Part shown: positions 53,267-63,313 of the stretch, piece by piece
How the letters are laid out: the number at the start of each line of letters is the position of its first letter
Numbering within the stretch: position 1 is the stretch's first letter
Notes under the pieces: model-generated
The model's input: the letters and a program-made list of their open reading frames with translations, nothing else
Told to the model about the DNA's origin: nothing
Databases searched by the model: none
Assembly (NCBI GenBank): GCA_020072965.1
Contig: JAIQFY010000006.1
Location: forward strand, 64,001 to 128,000
From: Terriglobia bacterium
Lineage (GTDB): Bacteria; Acidobacteriota; Terriglobia; JAIQFV01
Direction of reading: 5' to 3'
DNA: 64,000 bases
Program-made: the position numbers and the translations under genes

Positions 53267-54259
53267 TTATGGCGAATTTGGAGGGGACTCTGCCGCGGTG
53301 TTCGGGAGGACGTAGCCTTGACGTGCACGGACCTTGAGCCCCTTGGATCGGAGCGTCACCTTGATCCGGCGGTAGCGGTTGTCGGGCACGGGGTTGGAGG
53401 GATAGTAGCCTAATGTATACTGGGTACTCAGGTCCCTTGAAATCCGCTCGGCGGCGGCTTGGAGTGCTTTGTCAGAACTGGGGAAGAAGACGGCCGCCCC
53501 GGACTGCTGGGCGAGGCGTTCAAACACCACGCGGGGATTATCGATGAACCTGCCCGGGAGCAACACCAGTTGGTCGCCTCCCCGCGAGATAACCTCCTCT
53601 TCTCTCTTGCTGAAATATCCGATCGCGTAGACTTGCACGAGCGATTCCTGCACGGCGTGGATTACTTCCTGAAGGGTATGCTCGCTGTGCTCGTCGGCGC
53701 CGTCGCTGATGATGACAAGCGCCTGCCTTCCATGCCTCGCGTGCTTCGCGTGCTCCAGCGCAATCAGAATAGCGTCGTAGAGACTTGTCCCGCCCACCGC
53801 AGTGGTCAGAGCCATCTGACGTTTCACGGACTCCCGGTCCGGGGTGAATTCGAGGGAGACCTCAACGCGGTCGTCAAAGGGGATGTACATAAATTCGGTT
53901 CCACTGTGCGCGGAATCGACCATCAACTGTGCGGCGGCTTTTGCCCGCTCCAGCTTTCCTCCCTCCACCATGCTGGAACTCCGGTCGAGCAGGATGCCCA
54001 GACTGACCGGCTGCTCTTCATTCGAGAAGAAATTAACATTCTGGGCGATGCCATCCTCAAAGAGCGTGAAATCCTTTGCGGTCAGGTTTGGTACTTCTCG
54101 TCCGTGGGAATCGGTCACCCGGACACCCACGGTCACCAGGGAGACATCAACACGCAGTGTAGGCATCTGCTGGGCTGAGGCGAGGAAAGACAACAATCCA
54201 ACGAGCAATAGGCCTACGAACAATGGCCCTATGGAAGCCGCTTTCACCTCGAAGCTCAT
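53267..54259 (-). CDS. Secreted VWFA domain protein of acidobacterial type
   Basis: 330 residues from the ATG at 54259; the frame upstream to 54328 is not used. A signal peptide (VGLLLVGLLSFLASAQQ) is followed by a beta segment (LRVDVSLVTVGVRVTDSHGR, NLTAKDFTLFEDG) and a von Willebrand A domain with the metal site LLDRSSSM (DxSxS), GGTSLYDA and IISDGAD. The ending STQYTLGYYPSNPV and IKVTLRSKGLKVRARQGY is the classic tail of the VWFA-related family found in many copies in acidobacteria. It is exported; the role is unknown. Confidence 0.9.
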   Translation of the reverse strand: MSFEVKAASIGPLFVGLLLVGLLSFLASAQQMPTLRVDVSLVTVGVRVTDSHGREVPNLTAKDFTLFEDGIAQNVNFFSNEEQPVSLGILLDRSSSMVEGGKLERAKAAAQLMVDSAHSGTEFMYIPFDDRVEVSLEFTPDRESVKRQMALTTAVGGTSLYDAILIALEHAKHARHGRQALVIISDGADEHSEHTLQEVIHAVQESLVQVYAIGYFSKREEEVISRGGDQLVLLPGRFIDNPRVVFERLAQQSGAAVFFPSSDKALQAAAERISRDLSTQYTLGYYPSNPVPDNRYRRIKVTLRSKGLKVRARQGYVLPNTAAESPPNSP

Positions 54260-54588
54260 TTTTCTCAATTTCTCCTCGTCCTTTGCGCAAGAACAAACGC
54301 CATCCCGCCACGGGGGGCTAGGGTTCATTCAGATTGCCGGGCCTTCATTGAGTGCCATTCAGGGCTGTCCCAATACTGTTCAGTTAAGAAAACCCAGGCC
54401 GAAGCTCCCCCTTCGATTTTGGACTCTATAAGACGAAACTCTGCTTAAGTAGATCGTATTGAGGGCTGTCCTTGTTTTTCACGTTTTCCCCTACATGCAT
54501 ATAGGTGAGATCGCCCTTCTTTCATCAATTGTCAGTCGCAATGATCCGACCCCCTTAGGCATGATCCTCTTGGCCAACCGAAGTCCCT
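54260..54588. other. 329-base intergenic region
   Basis: Between two minus-strand genes. It contains the word GGGCTGTCC twice (about 54361 and 54463) and no ORF, RNA or clear promoter. Confidence 0.3.
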
Positions 54589-56424
54589 TCACTTTGATTG
54601 CCGCTCTATCAATTGATTCAGAATCGCGCGGGCATTGGGGAAATTCGGATTGATTCCTAGCACCGTCTGATATTCCACGATGGCTTCAGGAATTCTTTGC
54701 ATCACCTGCAGGGCGTATCCCCTGTTGAAACGGGCTTCGGTGTCCGAAGGATCGTTCTGAATCAGCCTATCGAACTCGGAAATCGCGGCGTCGGGCTGGT
54801 TGAGTTTGAGGTAAGCGAGACCAAGGCCGCCCCGCGCCAGCCGGTTTCGAGGATCGAGTTTCAGCGCCTTCTGAAAATTCTGAACACCGTCCCTGGCACG
54901 GTCAATCTTAAGATACAGATTGCCGAGATTTACGAATAGCTGGGCTGATTCGGCATGATCCGATGACAGCTGAAGGGATTCAGCTGTCCGGTAATGCTCG
55001 AGGGCAAGATCGTATTGTTTACGGTAGTAATATTGATTTCCCAGCTCGAGGTGCGCCTTTGTGCTCCGGGGAGACGACTGTACCGTCTGGTAATAGAGGG
55101 TGAATTCATCCTTCCAATCCCCGTTTCGCGCAAGGGTGCGACCCATCAATACCAGAATCAACATGACCAGGAAGACCTGGAAGACGCGTCGCCAGATCGA
55201 TTCTCTTGCGAGAGACTGCAATCGGGTCATGACAAATCCCACGATGACGCACAAGCCCAGGCAGGGCAGGTAAAGCAGGCGATCGGCTCGGATCGTCCCG
55301 ATGGGGATAAACAAGTTACTGACAATGGAGTAAGTAATCAGAAAAAAGGCAAGGCCGAAGAATAGCTCACGGGAACGTCTGTAACTCCACAATAGAAAAA
55401 CGACGAGCAGTCCCATCCCCGCGAGAATCAACAGGGATGGGGGAGAACTCCACTGCGTGACGAGCGGAACCTGATTGTAGGAGTAATCCGCCGAGAACAA
55501 ACGAGGATAGAAGAAAAGGGCCAGATTCTGAAACAGGATCTTCAAACCGGTCACAGTTCGCGAGAAGATGGATGCATGGGCCAGCGGATTGAGGTAGAAA
55601 TCCACTTGCATGGGCGCCAAACTCTTCAAAACCGCCACACGGATTGCAAGGAAAAGGCCAGTTACCCCTGCAAATCCCGCATAGGCCTTCCAGAATCCTT
55701 CCTTGAAAATGCTCAAATATAACTTTCCGTTTCGTCGACATTCGTAAAGCCAGTCCGTCAGGAAGACCACGCCCAGAAAGGTGACGGCATTCTCCTTTGA
55801 AAGCAGGCCGAGACAATAATAGATCATCGATAGCCATAGGTATTTTCCCGCGGGTTGCCCGCTGGAGCGCAACCGCAGAAAATAGAACCAGGCGGCAGCA
55901 AAGAACACCATGGCCAGGGCGTCTGGCCTGCCGCTGACGTATGTGACGGCTTCGGTTTGGATTGGATGGACCGCAAAAATCAAGGCGGAGAAGAGGGCGA
56001 CCTCCTGGGGTTTCTCTATTAAGAGCCGGATGCACCAGAACACCATCAACGTAATCAAGACATGGAGGAGCCGGTTCACCAGATGAAATCCATCATAATG
56101 CAAGCCGGTGACCCATGAATTGATCGCGTAGCTGAGCACGGTGATGGGCCGGTAAAGACCGGTGGTCACCTCCGAAGCAGGATCGCTGGAGTGGGAGAAG
56201 ATGGAAAAGAGACGGGTGGCGTCAGTCACCAGCGGATTCGAGAGAATGCGGGCATGATCGTCAACCACGAACTGGTGGCCCCAGCTATTGAGGTCGCACA
56301 AGAGCGCCGCAAGGACCAGGAGCCATTCCGGTTTGTAGAGACGTTCAAGGAGGGCGGGCCGAGAAGAATTCTTGTCAGATTTTCTAACCCTGGATCTCTT
56401 TGCCATGAAGCCCGAAGGGCTCAT
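54589..56424 (-). CDS. TMTC-like O-mannosyltransferase with TPR repeats
   Basis: 611 residues from the ATG at 56424 (56406 also possible). Ten or so membrane helices fill residues 30-430. The first loop has HQFVVDDHARILSNP, an acidic DD motif of TMTC/PMT-like transferases, and RPITVLSYAIN and GRPDALAMVFFA follow. Residues about 440-611 are five TPR units (for example AHLELGNQYYYRKQYDLALE, FVNLGNLYLKIDRARDGVQ). It probably transfers sugars from a lipid carrier to exported proteins; this is family-based. Confidence 0.82.
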   Translation of the reverse strand: MSPSGFMAKRSRVRKSDKNSSRPALLERLYKPEWLLVLAALLCDLNSWGHQFVVDDHARILSNPLVTDATRLFSIFSHSSDPASEVTTGLYRPITVLSYAINSWVTGLHYDGFHLVNRLLHVLITLMVFWCIRLLIEKPQEVALFSALIFAVHPIQTEAVTYVSGRPDALAMVFFAAAWFYFLRLRSSGQPAGKYLWLSMIYYCLGLLSKENAVTFLGVVFLTDWLYECRRNGKLYLSIFKEGFWKAYAGFAGVTGLFLAIRVAVLKSLAPMQVDFYLNPLAHASIFSRTVTGLKILFQNLALFFYPRLFSADYSYNQVPLVTQWSSPPSLLILAGMGLLVVFLLWSYRRSRELFFGLAFFLITYSIVSNLFIPIGTIRADRLLYLPCLGLCVIVGFVMTRLQSLARESIWRRVFQVFLVMLILVLMGRTLARNGDWKDEFTLYYQTVQSSPRSTKAHLELGNQYYYRKQYDLALEHYRTAESLQLSSDHAESAQLFVNLGNLYLKIDRARDGVQNFQKALKLDPRNRLARGGLGLAYLKLNQPDAAISEFDRLIQNDPSDTEARFNRGYALQVMQRIPEAIVEYQTVLGINPNFPNARAILNQLIERQSK

Positions 56425-56543
56425 CCTTTGGCCAGTGCCAATGCGCGTCGTTCGTATCGGGTCCGGGAGACTCAATCAACTCGATTGCGCCCCCCCTGCC
56501 CCTCGGGAGATTCAGGGCTGCCCTTCCATCGGATTCTTCGGGA

Positions 56544-57413
56544 TCACAGATCCACAAGGTCGTGGTAAAGCTCGGGGCGGCGGTCACGGAAGAACTGCCA
56601 GGTGGACCGGACTTCCTGGATCTTGTCGAGATTCAGATCGGCGACGAGCAATTCGTCCTTGTCGCGGGACGCTTCGGCAATGATCTGTCCGCGTGGATCA
56701 CAGAAGTAGGAAGTTCCGTAGAATTCGCCGATGCGCCAGGGATCTTCATACCCGACGCGGTTGATGGCGCCGACGAAGTAACCGTTGGCCACCGCGTGAG
56801 CAGGCTGTTCAAGCTTCCAAAGGTATTCACTCAATCCGGCAACAGTGGCAGAGGGGTTGAACACGATCTCCGCGCCATGGAGCCCGAGGGCGCGCGCTCC
56901 CTCAGGAAAATGACGGTCATAACAGATGTAAACTCCGATCCTGGCGAAGCCCAGATCAAAAACTGGATACCCCAGGTTGCCCGGCCGGAAATAGAACTTT
57001 TCCCAAAATCCGGGCGCCACGTGCGGGATATGGGTCTTCCGGTATTTCCCCAGGTACTTCCCCGTTCCGTCCAGGACGGCGGCGGTATTGTAATAAAGCC
57101 CATCCATCTCCAGTTCGTAAATGGGCACGATAATCGCCATCCCGTATTTGCGGGCCTGTTCCTGCATCAATTGGACGGTCGGGCCGTCGGGAATCTTCTC
57201 AGCCGACTTATACCAATGTTCCTTCTGTTCCGCACAGAAATAAGGGCCGCTGAAGATTTCCTGGAGGCAAAGGATCTGCACGTTCTTCTTTCCCGCCTCC
57301 TCGATCATCTTCAAATGTTTGGCGATCATCCCATCTTTAATCTCCTGGAGGGGGCGCTCGGGAGGGACGGCGTTGGAGGCTTGAATCAAACCACAGCGCA
57401 CATTACGAGGCAT
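56544..57413 (-). CDS. Nitrilase-superfamily amidohydrolase, beta-ureidopropionase-like
   Basis: 289 residues from the ATG at 57413 with GGAG upstream. The catalytic triad is visible: Glu in ILCLQEIFSGPYF, Lys in YLGKYRKTHIPHV and Cys in VYICYDRHFPEGARAL. The rest, including IVFNPSATVAGLSEYLW and the C-terminal WQFFRDRRPELYHDL, fits the N-carbamoyl-beta-alanine amidase/beta-ureidopropionase branch. It would hydrolyse carbamoyl-amide bonds in pyrimidine breakdown or related metabolism. No other pyrimidine-catabolic gene is nearby, so the substrate is uncertain. Confidence 0.85.
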   Translation of the reverse strand: MPRNVRCGLIQASNAVPPERPLQEIKDGMIAKHLKMIEEAGKKNVQILCLQEIFSGPYFCAEQKEHWYKSAEKIPDGPTVQLMQEQARKYGMAIIVPIYELEMDGLYYNTAAVLDGTGKYLGKYRKTHIPHVAPGFWEKFYFRPGNLGYPVFDLGFARIGVYICYDRHFPEGARALGLHGAEIVFNPSATVAGLSEYLWKLEQPAHAVANGYFVGAINRVGYEDPWRIGEFYGTSYFCDPRGQIIAEASRDKDELLVADLNLDKIQEVRSTWQFFRDRRPELYHDLVDL

Positions 57414-57764
57414 GGAGAAACTCCTTGATGGGTTCGGCTGGTGGCACCGCACCCCCTGAACGGTCTTTAAACAGCGGACGATCCTGGGCGCGGCCGCGTA
57501 AACCGTCAGGCGGCGCACTCAGAGCATGTTTCGTTTAGCTCGATTTTATAGTATAATCCGGCTGGGTGTGCAATCAAGCTAAAAGAACCACAAGCCTTCT
57601 GCGACGCTTGAGTTTTTCAGCACCCCGTGTCATTGAAGCCCCTGCAAATCGGGTTAGTTTTCAACCCGTCCAGCCTGGGAGGCGGGAGGCTCGGATTGGC
57701 CTCATCCACAGGCTCTTCACCTGATTCATGATTTCAAACCTTTATCTCAAAACTGGAAAAACCC
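57414..57764. other. 351-base divergent region upstream of purM
   Basis: It must hold promoters for the nitrilase gene (minus) and purM (plus). A TATAAT at 57552-57557 in TATAGTATAATCC is the best -10 box on the plus strand, about 210 bases before purM. No -35 box is convincing and no purine riboswitch-like or PurR-like structure was recognised. Confidence 0.35.
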
Positions 57765-58805
57765 GTGGAGACTGTACTGAATTATAAATCAGCCGGTGTA
57801 GATCTCGAGGCGGCCCGTGAAGCCAAGAATCACATCAAACGGTTGGCCCAGAAGACCTTCACCAAGGGGGTTCTCAGCGAGATCGGCAGCTTTGGCGGAC
57901 TATTTTCTCTGGCCGGCGAAATCAAGAAGATCGAGGATCCGGTCCTCGTGTCTTCGGCGGACGGGGTGGGGACCAAGCTCAAGGTTGCTTTTGCCATGGG
58001 GATTCATAATACCGTGGGGCAGGACCTGGTCAACCACTGCGTCAATGACATCCTGGTGCATGGCGCACAACCGCTTTTCTTCCTGGATTATATCGCCTCC
58101 GGAAGGTTGAGGCCGGCCGTCGTGGCTCAGGTCGTGGATGGCATTGCGGTGGCTTGCAAGGCCAATGCGTGTGCCCTGATCGGAGGAGAGACGGCTGAAA
58201 TGCCCGATTTCTACCCCCCCGATGAGTACGATCTGGCCGGGTTTATTGTAGGTATTGTCAGTCGAAAAAAGCTGATTGATGGAAGCAACATCAAGGCCGG
58301 CGATGTGCTTTTGGGTCTGCCTTCATCCGGATTACATACCAACGGCTATTCTCTCGCCCGCAAAATCTTCTTTGACCATGCCAAGCTGAAAGCGAGCTCG
58401 TCGATCCGGGGCTTGGATGACACCATTGGTGAAACGCTTCTGTCGCCGCACCGGAGCTACCTGAAGGTACTGCGAGGATTGAATGACCGGGGAGTGGTCA
58501 GCGGTTTGGCGCACATCACGGGGGGCGGATTGACCCATAACATCCCACGAATCCTGCCCCGCAACTGCCAGGCCCAAATCAACGTGGCTACCTGGCCGGT
58601 TCCGCCGGTGTTCGATGTCCTCAAACGGCTGGGAAACCTGGAGTTCAACGAGATGTATCGCACTTTCAACATGGGGATCGGAATGGTCATTGTTATCGAT
58701 GAGTCGAAGGTGGCGACCGCAGTCAGCCACTTCAAAAAAGTCAGGGAAAAATTTTATGTAATCGGAAAGATCATTCGTGGCGATAAGAAGGTAGTGTATG
58801 TCTAG
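57765..58805 (+). CDS. purM: Phosphoribosylformylglycinamidine cyclo-ligase PurM
   Basis: 346 residues from a GTG start. PurM makes aminoimidazole ribotide, step five of purine synthesis. Typical motifs are NYKSAGVDLEAAREAKNHIK, VSSADGVGTKLKVAF, DLVNHCVNDILVHGAQPLFF, CALIGGETAEMPDFY, LPSSGLHTNGYSLAR, and HITGGGLTHNIPRILP. The length is normal. purN follows 35 bases later, the usual pairing. Confidence 0.96.
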   Translation: METVLNYKSAGVDLEAAREAKNHIKRLAQKTFTKGVLSEIGSFGGLFSLAGEIKKIEDPVLVSSADGVGTKLKVAFAMGIHNTVGQDLVNHCVNDILVHGAQPLFFLDYIASGRLRPAVVAQVVDGIAVACKANACALIGGETAEMPDFYPPDEYDLAGFIVGIVSRKKLIDGSNIKAGDVLLGLPSSGLHTNGYSLARKIFFDHAKLKASSSIRGLDDTIGETLLSPHRSYLKVLRGLNDRGVVSGLAHITGGGLTHNIPRILPRNCQAQINVATWPVPPVFDVLKRLGNLEFNEMYRTFNMGIGMVIVIDESKVATAVSHFKKVREKFYVIGKIIRGDKKVVYV

Positions 58806-58840
58806 ATCCGGTTTTTGGGGAGCCGGATGGAATCTGATTC

Positions 58841-59467
58841 ATGCCGAAAAAAAAGCTCGGAATTCTGTTATCGGGGCGCGGATCGAATTTTGAGGCCATT
58901 GCGGACAACGCAGAAAAGGAGGTGCTGGACGCCGAGATTGCCATTGTCATTTCGAATGTTGCCGACGCGCGCGGGCTGGAAGTGGCGCGACGGAGGAATC
59001 TGAACGCGTGTTTTGTGGATCCCCGCGGGAAGTCCCGTGAAGAATATGACCGCGAAGTCGTTGCCCTTCTGACGAAAAGCAAGGTTGACCTCATCTGCCT
59101 TGCCGGTTACATGCGGATCTTGAGTCCGTACTTCATTCAACAGTTTCCGTCCCGCATTTTGAACATCCATCCCGCCCTGCTGCCGGCCTTCAAAGGACTT
59201 GACGCCCAGAAGCAAGCGCTGGAGTATGGCGTCAAGGTCACCGGATGCACGGTCCATTTCGTGGATGAAGGGGTTGACTCGGGACCGATCGTCCTGCAGG
59301 CGACCGTGCCAGTGGAGGAGGGTGATACTGAAGAACTTCTGGCTCGGCGCATCCTTCGTGAGGAACATCGCCTTTATTCCAAGGCCATAGCGCTGGTTTT
59401 AGAGGGACTGTGTGAGGTCGAAGGTCGAAGCGTCCACATCCATTCATCCTCCGTCAATGCAGATTGA
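58841..59467 (+). CDS. purN: Phosphoribosylglycinamide formyltransferase PurN
   Basis: 208 residues. PurN transfers formyl from 10-formyltetrahydrofolate to glycinamide ribotide. The start LGILLSGRGSNFEAI, then ICLAGYMRILSPYF, ILNIHPALLPAFKG (catalytic Asn and His) and HFVDEGVDSGPIV (catalytic Asp) are all present. In operon with purM. Confidence 0.96.
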   Translation: MPKKKLGILLSGRGSNFEAIADNAEKEVLDAEIAIVISNVADARGLEVARRRNLNACFVDPRGKSREEYDREVVALLTKSKVDLICLAGYMRILSPYFIQQFPSRILNIHPALLPAFKGLDAQKQALEYGVKVTGCTVHFVDEGVDSGPIVLQATVPVEEGDTEELLARRILREEHRLYSKAIALVLEGLCEVEGRSVHIHSSSVNAD

Positions 59468-59560
59468 GGATTCCCTTATGAATTCAACGAATTGGCGTGA
59501 AATTTGTGGGATAAATTGGGATTTTTTTCCGTCTAATACGATGAGGGTTGTAGTGTCTTT

Positions 59561-62500
59561 ATGCGAGCGGCTCTAAAAATATATGTGATTCATATTCTGT
59601 CACTTCTCCTGCTGGTGGCAGTGTGCACCCGTGTGCAGGGGCAGTCTGCCTTGAACCTGCCTCGTCTTTTTGATCAGGGGGGTCGATTTACCGGGATCGC
59701 GATTTCCAATCCCAGCAATCGATCTGCTGCGATCCGGCTCCAGCTATACGATGAATCAGGCAATGCGATAGGACTTCCTGCCAAGGGAGCGGTTTTGAAG
59801 TTGGGCCCGGGCGCCCAAATGGCCCAATTCGATAATCAACTGTTTTCCCTTCCAGCCAACTTCCGCGGTTGGGCGCAGATTGTTTCGGATGACAATTCCA
59901 ATTTGCGCGGTTTCTACCTCGTAGGAGACGAGGCGGTGACGGTTCTCGATGGGACGAACGGTGCCCAGGCTTATCGAGAACAAATCCTGCCCTTCCTGGC
60001 GAACGACGCCAACACCGATACCGAAATCAACATCGTCAATCCTAGCGATCAGTCGGCTTCAATCAGTCTCCTGACTATTACCTCGGATGGGACCGTATCT
60101 CCCTTCGGAACGACCGGGCTCACTCTGCAGCCGCATGCCGTTTTCCGGAGGAGCACCAAGGAAATCTTCAGTTCCCGGAATTATACAGAGGGATCTTATT
60201 TTTCCATTACGTCAAACGTCGCCCTGCTGGCGATGGAACTGGTGGAGAACCACGCCGAACCCGCCCTGGCTTGTTTAAATGGGGTGAACGTGAATGCGGC
60301 GGGGCGTGTAATCAACTTTCCGCACGCCGTGTTGGGCGGGGATTATTTTTCCATCCTGGGCGTCATCAATTTGCTGGACATCGCGCAAACGGTCAGCATG
60401 TCGTTGTACCAGCAGGATGGCGTATTGTTGAACACCGGCTCGATTCCCAACCCTGTTTCGGTTACGCTCAATCCGAAGGCCTCCCTCCGGAAGTCGCTGG
60501 TTGATCTGTTTGGGTTAGGTTCGGCGCTGACCTCCGTGACTGGCGTCTGGGTCAAAGTGGAGGCGAACTTCGGTCCCATCAGCGGGTTTATCGCTTACGG
60601 AAATTTTTCAAATCCCACGCTGGCGGCCGTGGCCCCGCAAGTGCGGCCGCTGAACGAGATGGTATTTTCGCATCTCGCACCGCAGGCACTCGGCTACTTC
60701 ACGGGAGTCGCCTTGCTGAATGTGAACGCAGACGCGGCCTCGGTCCGGTTGACGGCGATTGACCGGAACGGCGTGACGGTGAGTATGCGCGACCTCCGTT
60801 TGGATCCCAATCAGAAGATCGCTCAAACGGTCGCTGACCTCCTCCCCGCAGCTAAAGACCAGGTAGGGGGATCGCTGGTGGTTGTTTCGGACCAGCCCCT
60901 CTTTGCGGTGGAGCTTTTTGGATCTACGAATTTCAGTGTGTTGGCCAACGTCCCTCCCGACGACATTACCGCCTCATACGTCCCGCTGGACCTGGGCAAA
61001 TTCGTGTTGAGCGGAAAGCTCGCGCAAGAGAATGGCGCTCCCCTGGCAAGGGCGGCAGTCCGCTTAAGTGGCTCCGTTCAGGGGTCGACGGTCACCACCG
61101 ATGAAAATGGGGAGTATGTTTTTCTCAATATTCCTGCGGGAAACTACGCGGTGGAACCCACCCTCAAAAACTTTGAATTTACTCCAACGGCCCTCTCGGT
61201 ATCGGTCAACAATTCGAACGTAGGCGATGCCGATTTTCAAGGCAAACGCCTTCCCATCCTTGCGGTCACCTCCATTTCCCCGCCCAACGGGCCGGTCGGT
61301 TCTCCCGTCACGTTGCGCGGAACCGGATTCAGCTTGATCGCGGGGGAGAATGTCGTTCACTTCTTTGGGACGTTCGGCTCGGCCGCAGTCCTGAATAGTC
61401 CTCCCCCCACCGACGATGCCATTACCGTTCTGGTGCCGGGTTCCGCGAGGACAGGTGGAGTGGTGGTCAGCGTCGGAAGCAATGTAAGCAATCAGATTCA
61501 ATTCAGCGTGACGCAGGGCAATTCCACTTCGGTGCAAATCCCCAGTGCGACCCCCTCGTCTGTGGCCATCAGTGGCCTGGGGAACCTGGCGTTGGTCGGA
61601 CACAGCGAGCGAGGGACCATCAGCCTGGTTTCGTTAACACCAAATCCCGGCCTGGTTCAGGATCTTACCTTCTCGACGGCAGCCAATGCGGAGATTCTGT
61701 CCGTCGCCACCGATGATGACGGAAGAGGGGGCGGCACGTCTCGCGATGATGATATCGGCTTTTTCAATATCGAAGAGGTTGCCTTCAAGGCTCTCCGGGC
61801 AAAAGTGGCGAAATTGGGAGCCAAGATTGATCGTCCGGAATTGAGTCAGAGGGACGCGGTGCCTCTGACGACTTCGGATGTGCAATTTGTGCAATTGCCC
61901 AGAGGAAGCAATCCGGTCTCCCTGGCGTTTGAGCCTTTTGGTCGATTTGCAATGACAGCGAACCGGGGAACGGACAGTGTTTCCTTCGTGGAGTTCATCG
62001 GCAAGCTCAATCCGACGATTCGGGGCACGCTGAGTCTGCCGGCGGGAAGTCAGCCCGTATCGGTCTCCGTGGCCGCCAATGGCACCCGCGCTCTGGTTGC
62101 CAACGGAGGCACCAATTCCGTTTCGGTCATCGAATTTGCGCCGGCCCCCGGGGGATTTCTGTCGGGCAATTTACAGCCGGTCATTACCCGTAATTTTCTT
62201 CTGAATTCGCGCCCCAACAGCGTGGCCATCAATCTGGATGCGGCCCGCGGGGTGACCGCGAATGCGGATAATACCGCGTCCATCCTTGATCTGAATGGAC
62301 CTGCCGACGATTCCGCGGTGACCACCTTCACGCTTCCGAAGTTCTCACCCGGTCCGCCCACGGCCGTCAGTGTGGCCCTGGCACCGAATGGCAGTTATGC
62401 CATCGTGACCAGTCGCGACCCCGATGGAAATGCGTATTTGAGCATCCTTTCTCTGGAGGGCATTCCGGAGGTGGCTTTCGTCCAGGTGCTTCCTTCAGGG

Positions 62501-63220
62501 GCGGGCACTTCGGCGGTGACAATCGGGCCCAATAGCTCCTCGATCCTGGTGGCGAACCCGCGCCTCGGCAACGTGTCGGTCTTTAATCCCGTACCGGGTA
62601 ACGTGTCCCTCGATACCCTCTCGCTGTCGAGATCCCAGGTTAAGCAGACCGTGACGCTCTTCGGAACCGGGTTCAGCCCGGATTCAAAGAATAATGTGGT
62701 GCGGTTTCGCGGCAAGTCGCAGACCACTATCCCGGCTCCCGTTTTGTCGATGTCTTCGAGCCATGAGATTACCGTGGAGGTCCCGGTGGACGCGATTTCA
62801 GGCCCCGTCACCGTCAACGTGGGGCGTGCCTCCAGCAACGAGCAGTTCTTTGTTATCTTGCCGGAGGGCCAACAAAGTCTTGCGCCGTCGATTGACTCCG
62901 TCACCCCACGGACGCTTTCACGGGGGTCGGATAGCCGACTCCTGATTTCGGGAAATGGTTTCAACGCTCAGTCCATTGTGGAGGTCGATCTCGGGGATGG
63001 CGCAGGGCCACAGCGGCTGACCTCGCTGTTTGGATCTGCAACGGTGACCATTCTGTCGCCGCATGGGATCCAGGTTTTGATTCCTGGCTCGGATCTGAGA
63101 GGAACTCCCTCCCGGATAACTCTCGATGTGTTTAATCCTCCGCCCGGAGGAGGAAGGTCCAACAGCTTCCCCATCTCCATCGTGGGGACGCCCGACATTG
63201 GTCCCATCAGAACCCCATAG
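59561..63220 (+). CDS. Giant secreted protein with regulatory-like, IPT/TIG and YVTN-type modules
   Basis: 1219 residues. A signal peptide (LSLLLLVAVCTRVQG) is followed by an N-terminal beta-rich part (about 30-475) with repeated motifs such as FTGIAISNPSNRSAAIRL and FTGVALLNVNADAASVRL. Next comes a carboxypeptidase regulatory-like domain (about 480-565), an IPT/TIG domain (about 567-650; SISPPNGPVGSPVTLRGTGF), a beta-propeller-like stretch with PVSVSVAANGTRALVAN repeats (about 650-1020), and two more TIG-like domains (about 1025-1215). No membrane anchor or sorting motif is seen at the C-terminus, so it is probably released or bound at the outer surface. Function unknown; adhesion is a guess from modules. 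Confidence 0.75.
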   Translation: MRAALKIYVIHILSLLLLVAVCTRVQGQSALNLPRLFDQGGRFTGIAISNPSNRSAAIRLQLYDESGNAIGLPAKGAVLKLGPGAQMAQFDNQLFSLPANFRGWAQIVSDDNSNLRGFYLVGDEAVTVLDGTNGAQAYREQILPFLANDANTDTEINIVNPSDQSASISLLTITSDGTVSPFGTTGLTLQPHAVFRRSTKEIFSSRNYTEGSYFSITSNVALLAMELVENHAEPALACLNGVNVNAAGRVINFPHAVLGGDYFSILGVINLLDIAQTVSMSLYQQDGVLLNTGSIPNPVSVTLNPKASLRKSLVDLFGLGSALTSVTGVWVKVEANFGPISGFIAYGNFSNPTLAAVAPQVRPLNEMVFSHLAPQALGYFTGVALLNVNADAASVRLTAIDRNGVTVSMRDLRLDPNQKIAQTVADLLPAAKDQVGGSLVVVSDQPLFAVELFGSTNFSVLANVPPDDITASYVPLDLGKFVLSGKLAQENGAPLARAAVRLSGSVQGSTVTTDENGEYVFLNIPAGNYAVEPTLKNFEFTPTALSVSVNNSNVGDADFQGKRLPILAVTSISPPNGPVGSPVTLRGTGFSLIAGENVVHFFGTFGSAAVLNSPPPTDDAITVLVPGSARTGGVVVSVGSNVSNQIQFSVTQGNSTSVQIPSATPSSVAISGLGNLALVGHSERGTISLVSLTPNPGLVQDLTFSTAANAEILSVATDDDGRGGGTSRDDDIGFFNIEEVAFKALRAKVAKLGAKIDRPELSQRDAVPLTTSDVQFVQLPRGSNPVSLAFEPFGRFAMTANRGTDSVSFVEFIGKLNPTIRGTLSLPAGSQPVSVSVAANGTRALVANGGTNSVSVIEFAPAPGGFLSGNLQPVITRNFLLNSRPNSVAINLDAARGVTANADNTASILDLNGPADDSAVTTFTLPKFSPGPPTAVSVALAPNGSYAIVTSRDPDGNAYLSILSLEGIPEVAFVQVLPSGAGTSAVTIGPNSSSILVANPRLGNVSVFNPVPGNVSLDTLSLSRSQVKQTVTLFGTGFSPDSKNNVVRFRGKSQTTIPAPVLSMSSSHEITVEVPVDAISGPVTVNVGRASSNEQFFVILPEGQQSLAPSIDSVTPRTLSRGSDSRLLISGNGFNAQSIVEVDLGDGAGPQRLTSLFGSATVTILSPHGIQVLIPGSDLRGTPSRITLDVFNPPPGGGRSNSFPISIVGTPDIGPIRTP

Positions 63221-63313
63221 TTCATGAATCCTTCCGGGGGGGTCTGAGGGGCGAGGTATGGCGGCTCAGGGGGCCTGAATAGACAAAGCGCTTCTCGAAA
63301 CGAAACTTTCTCA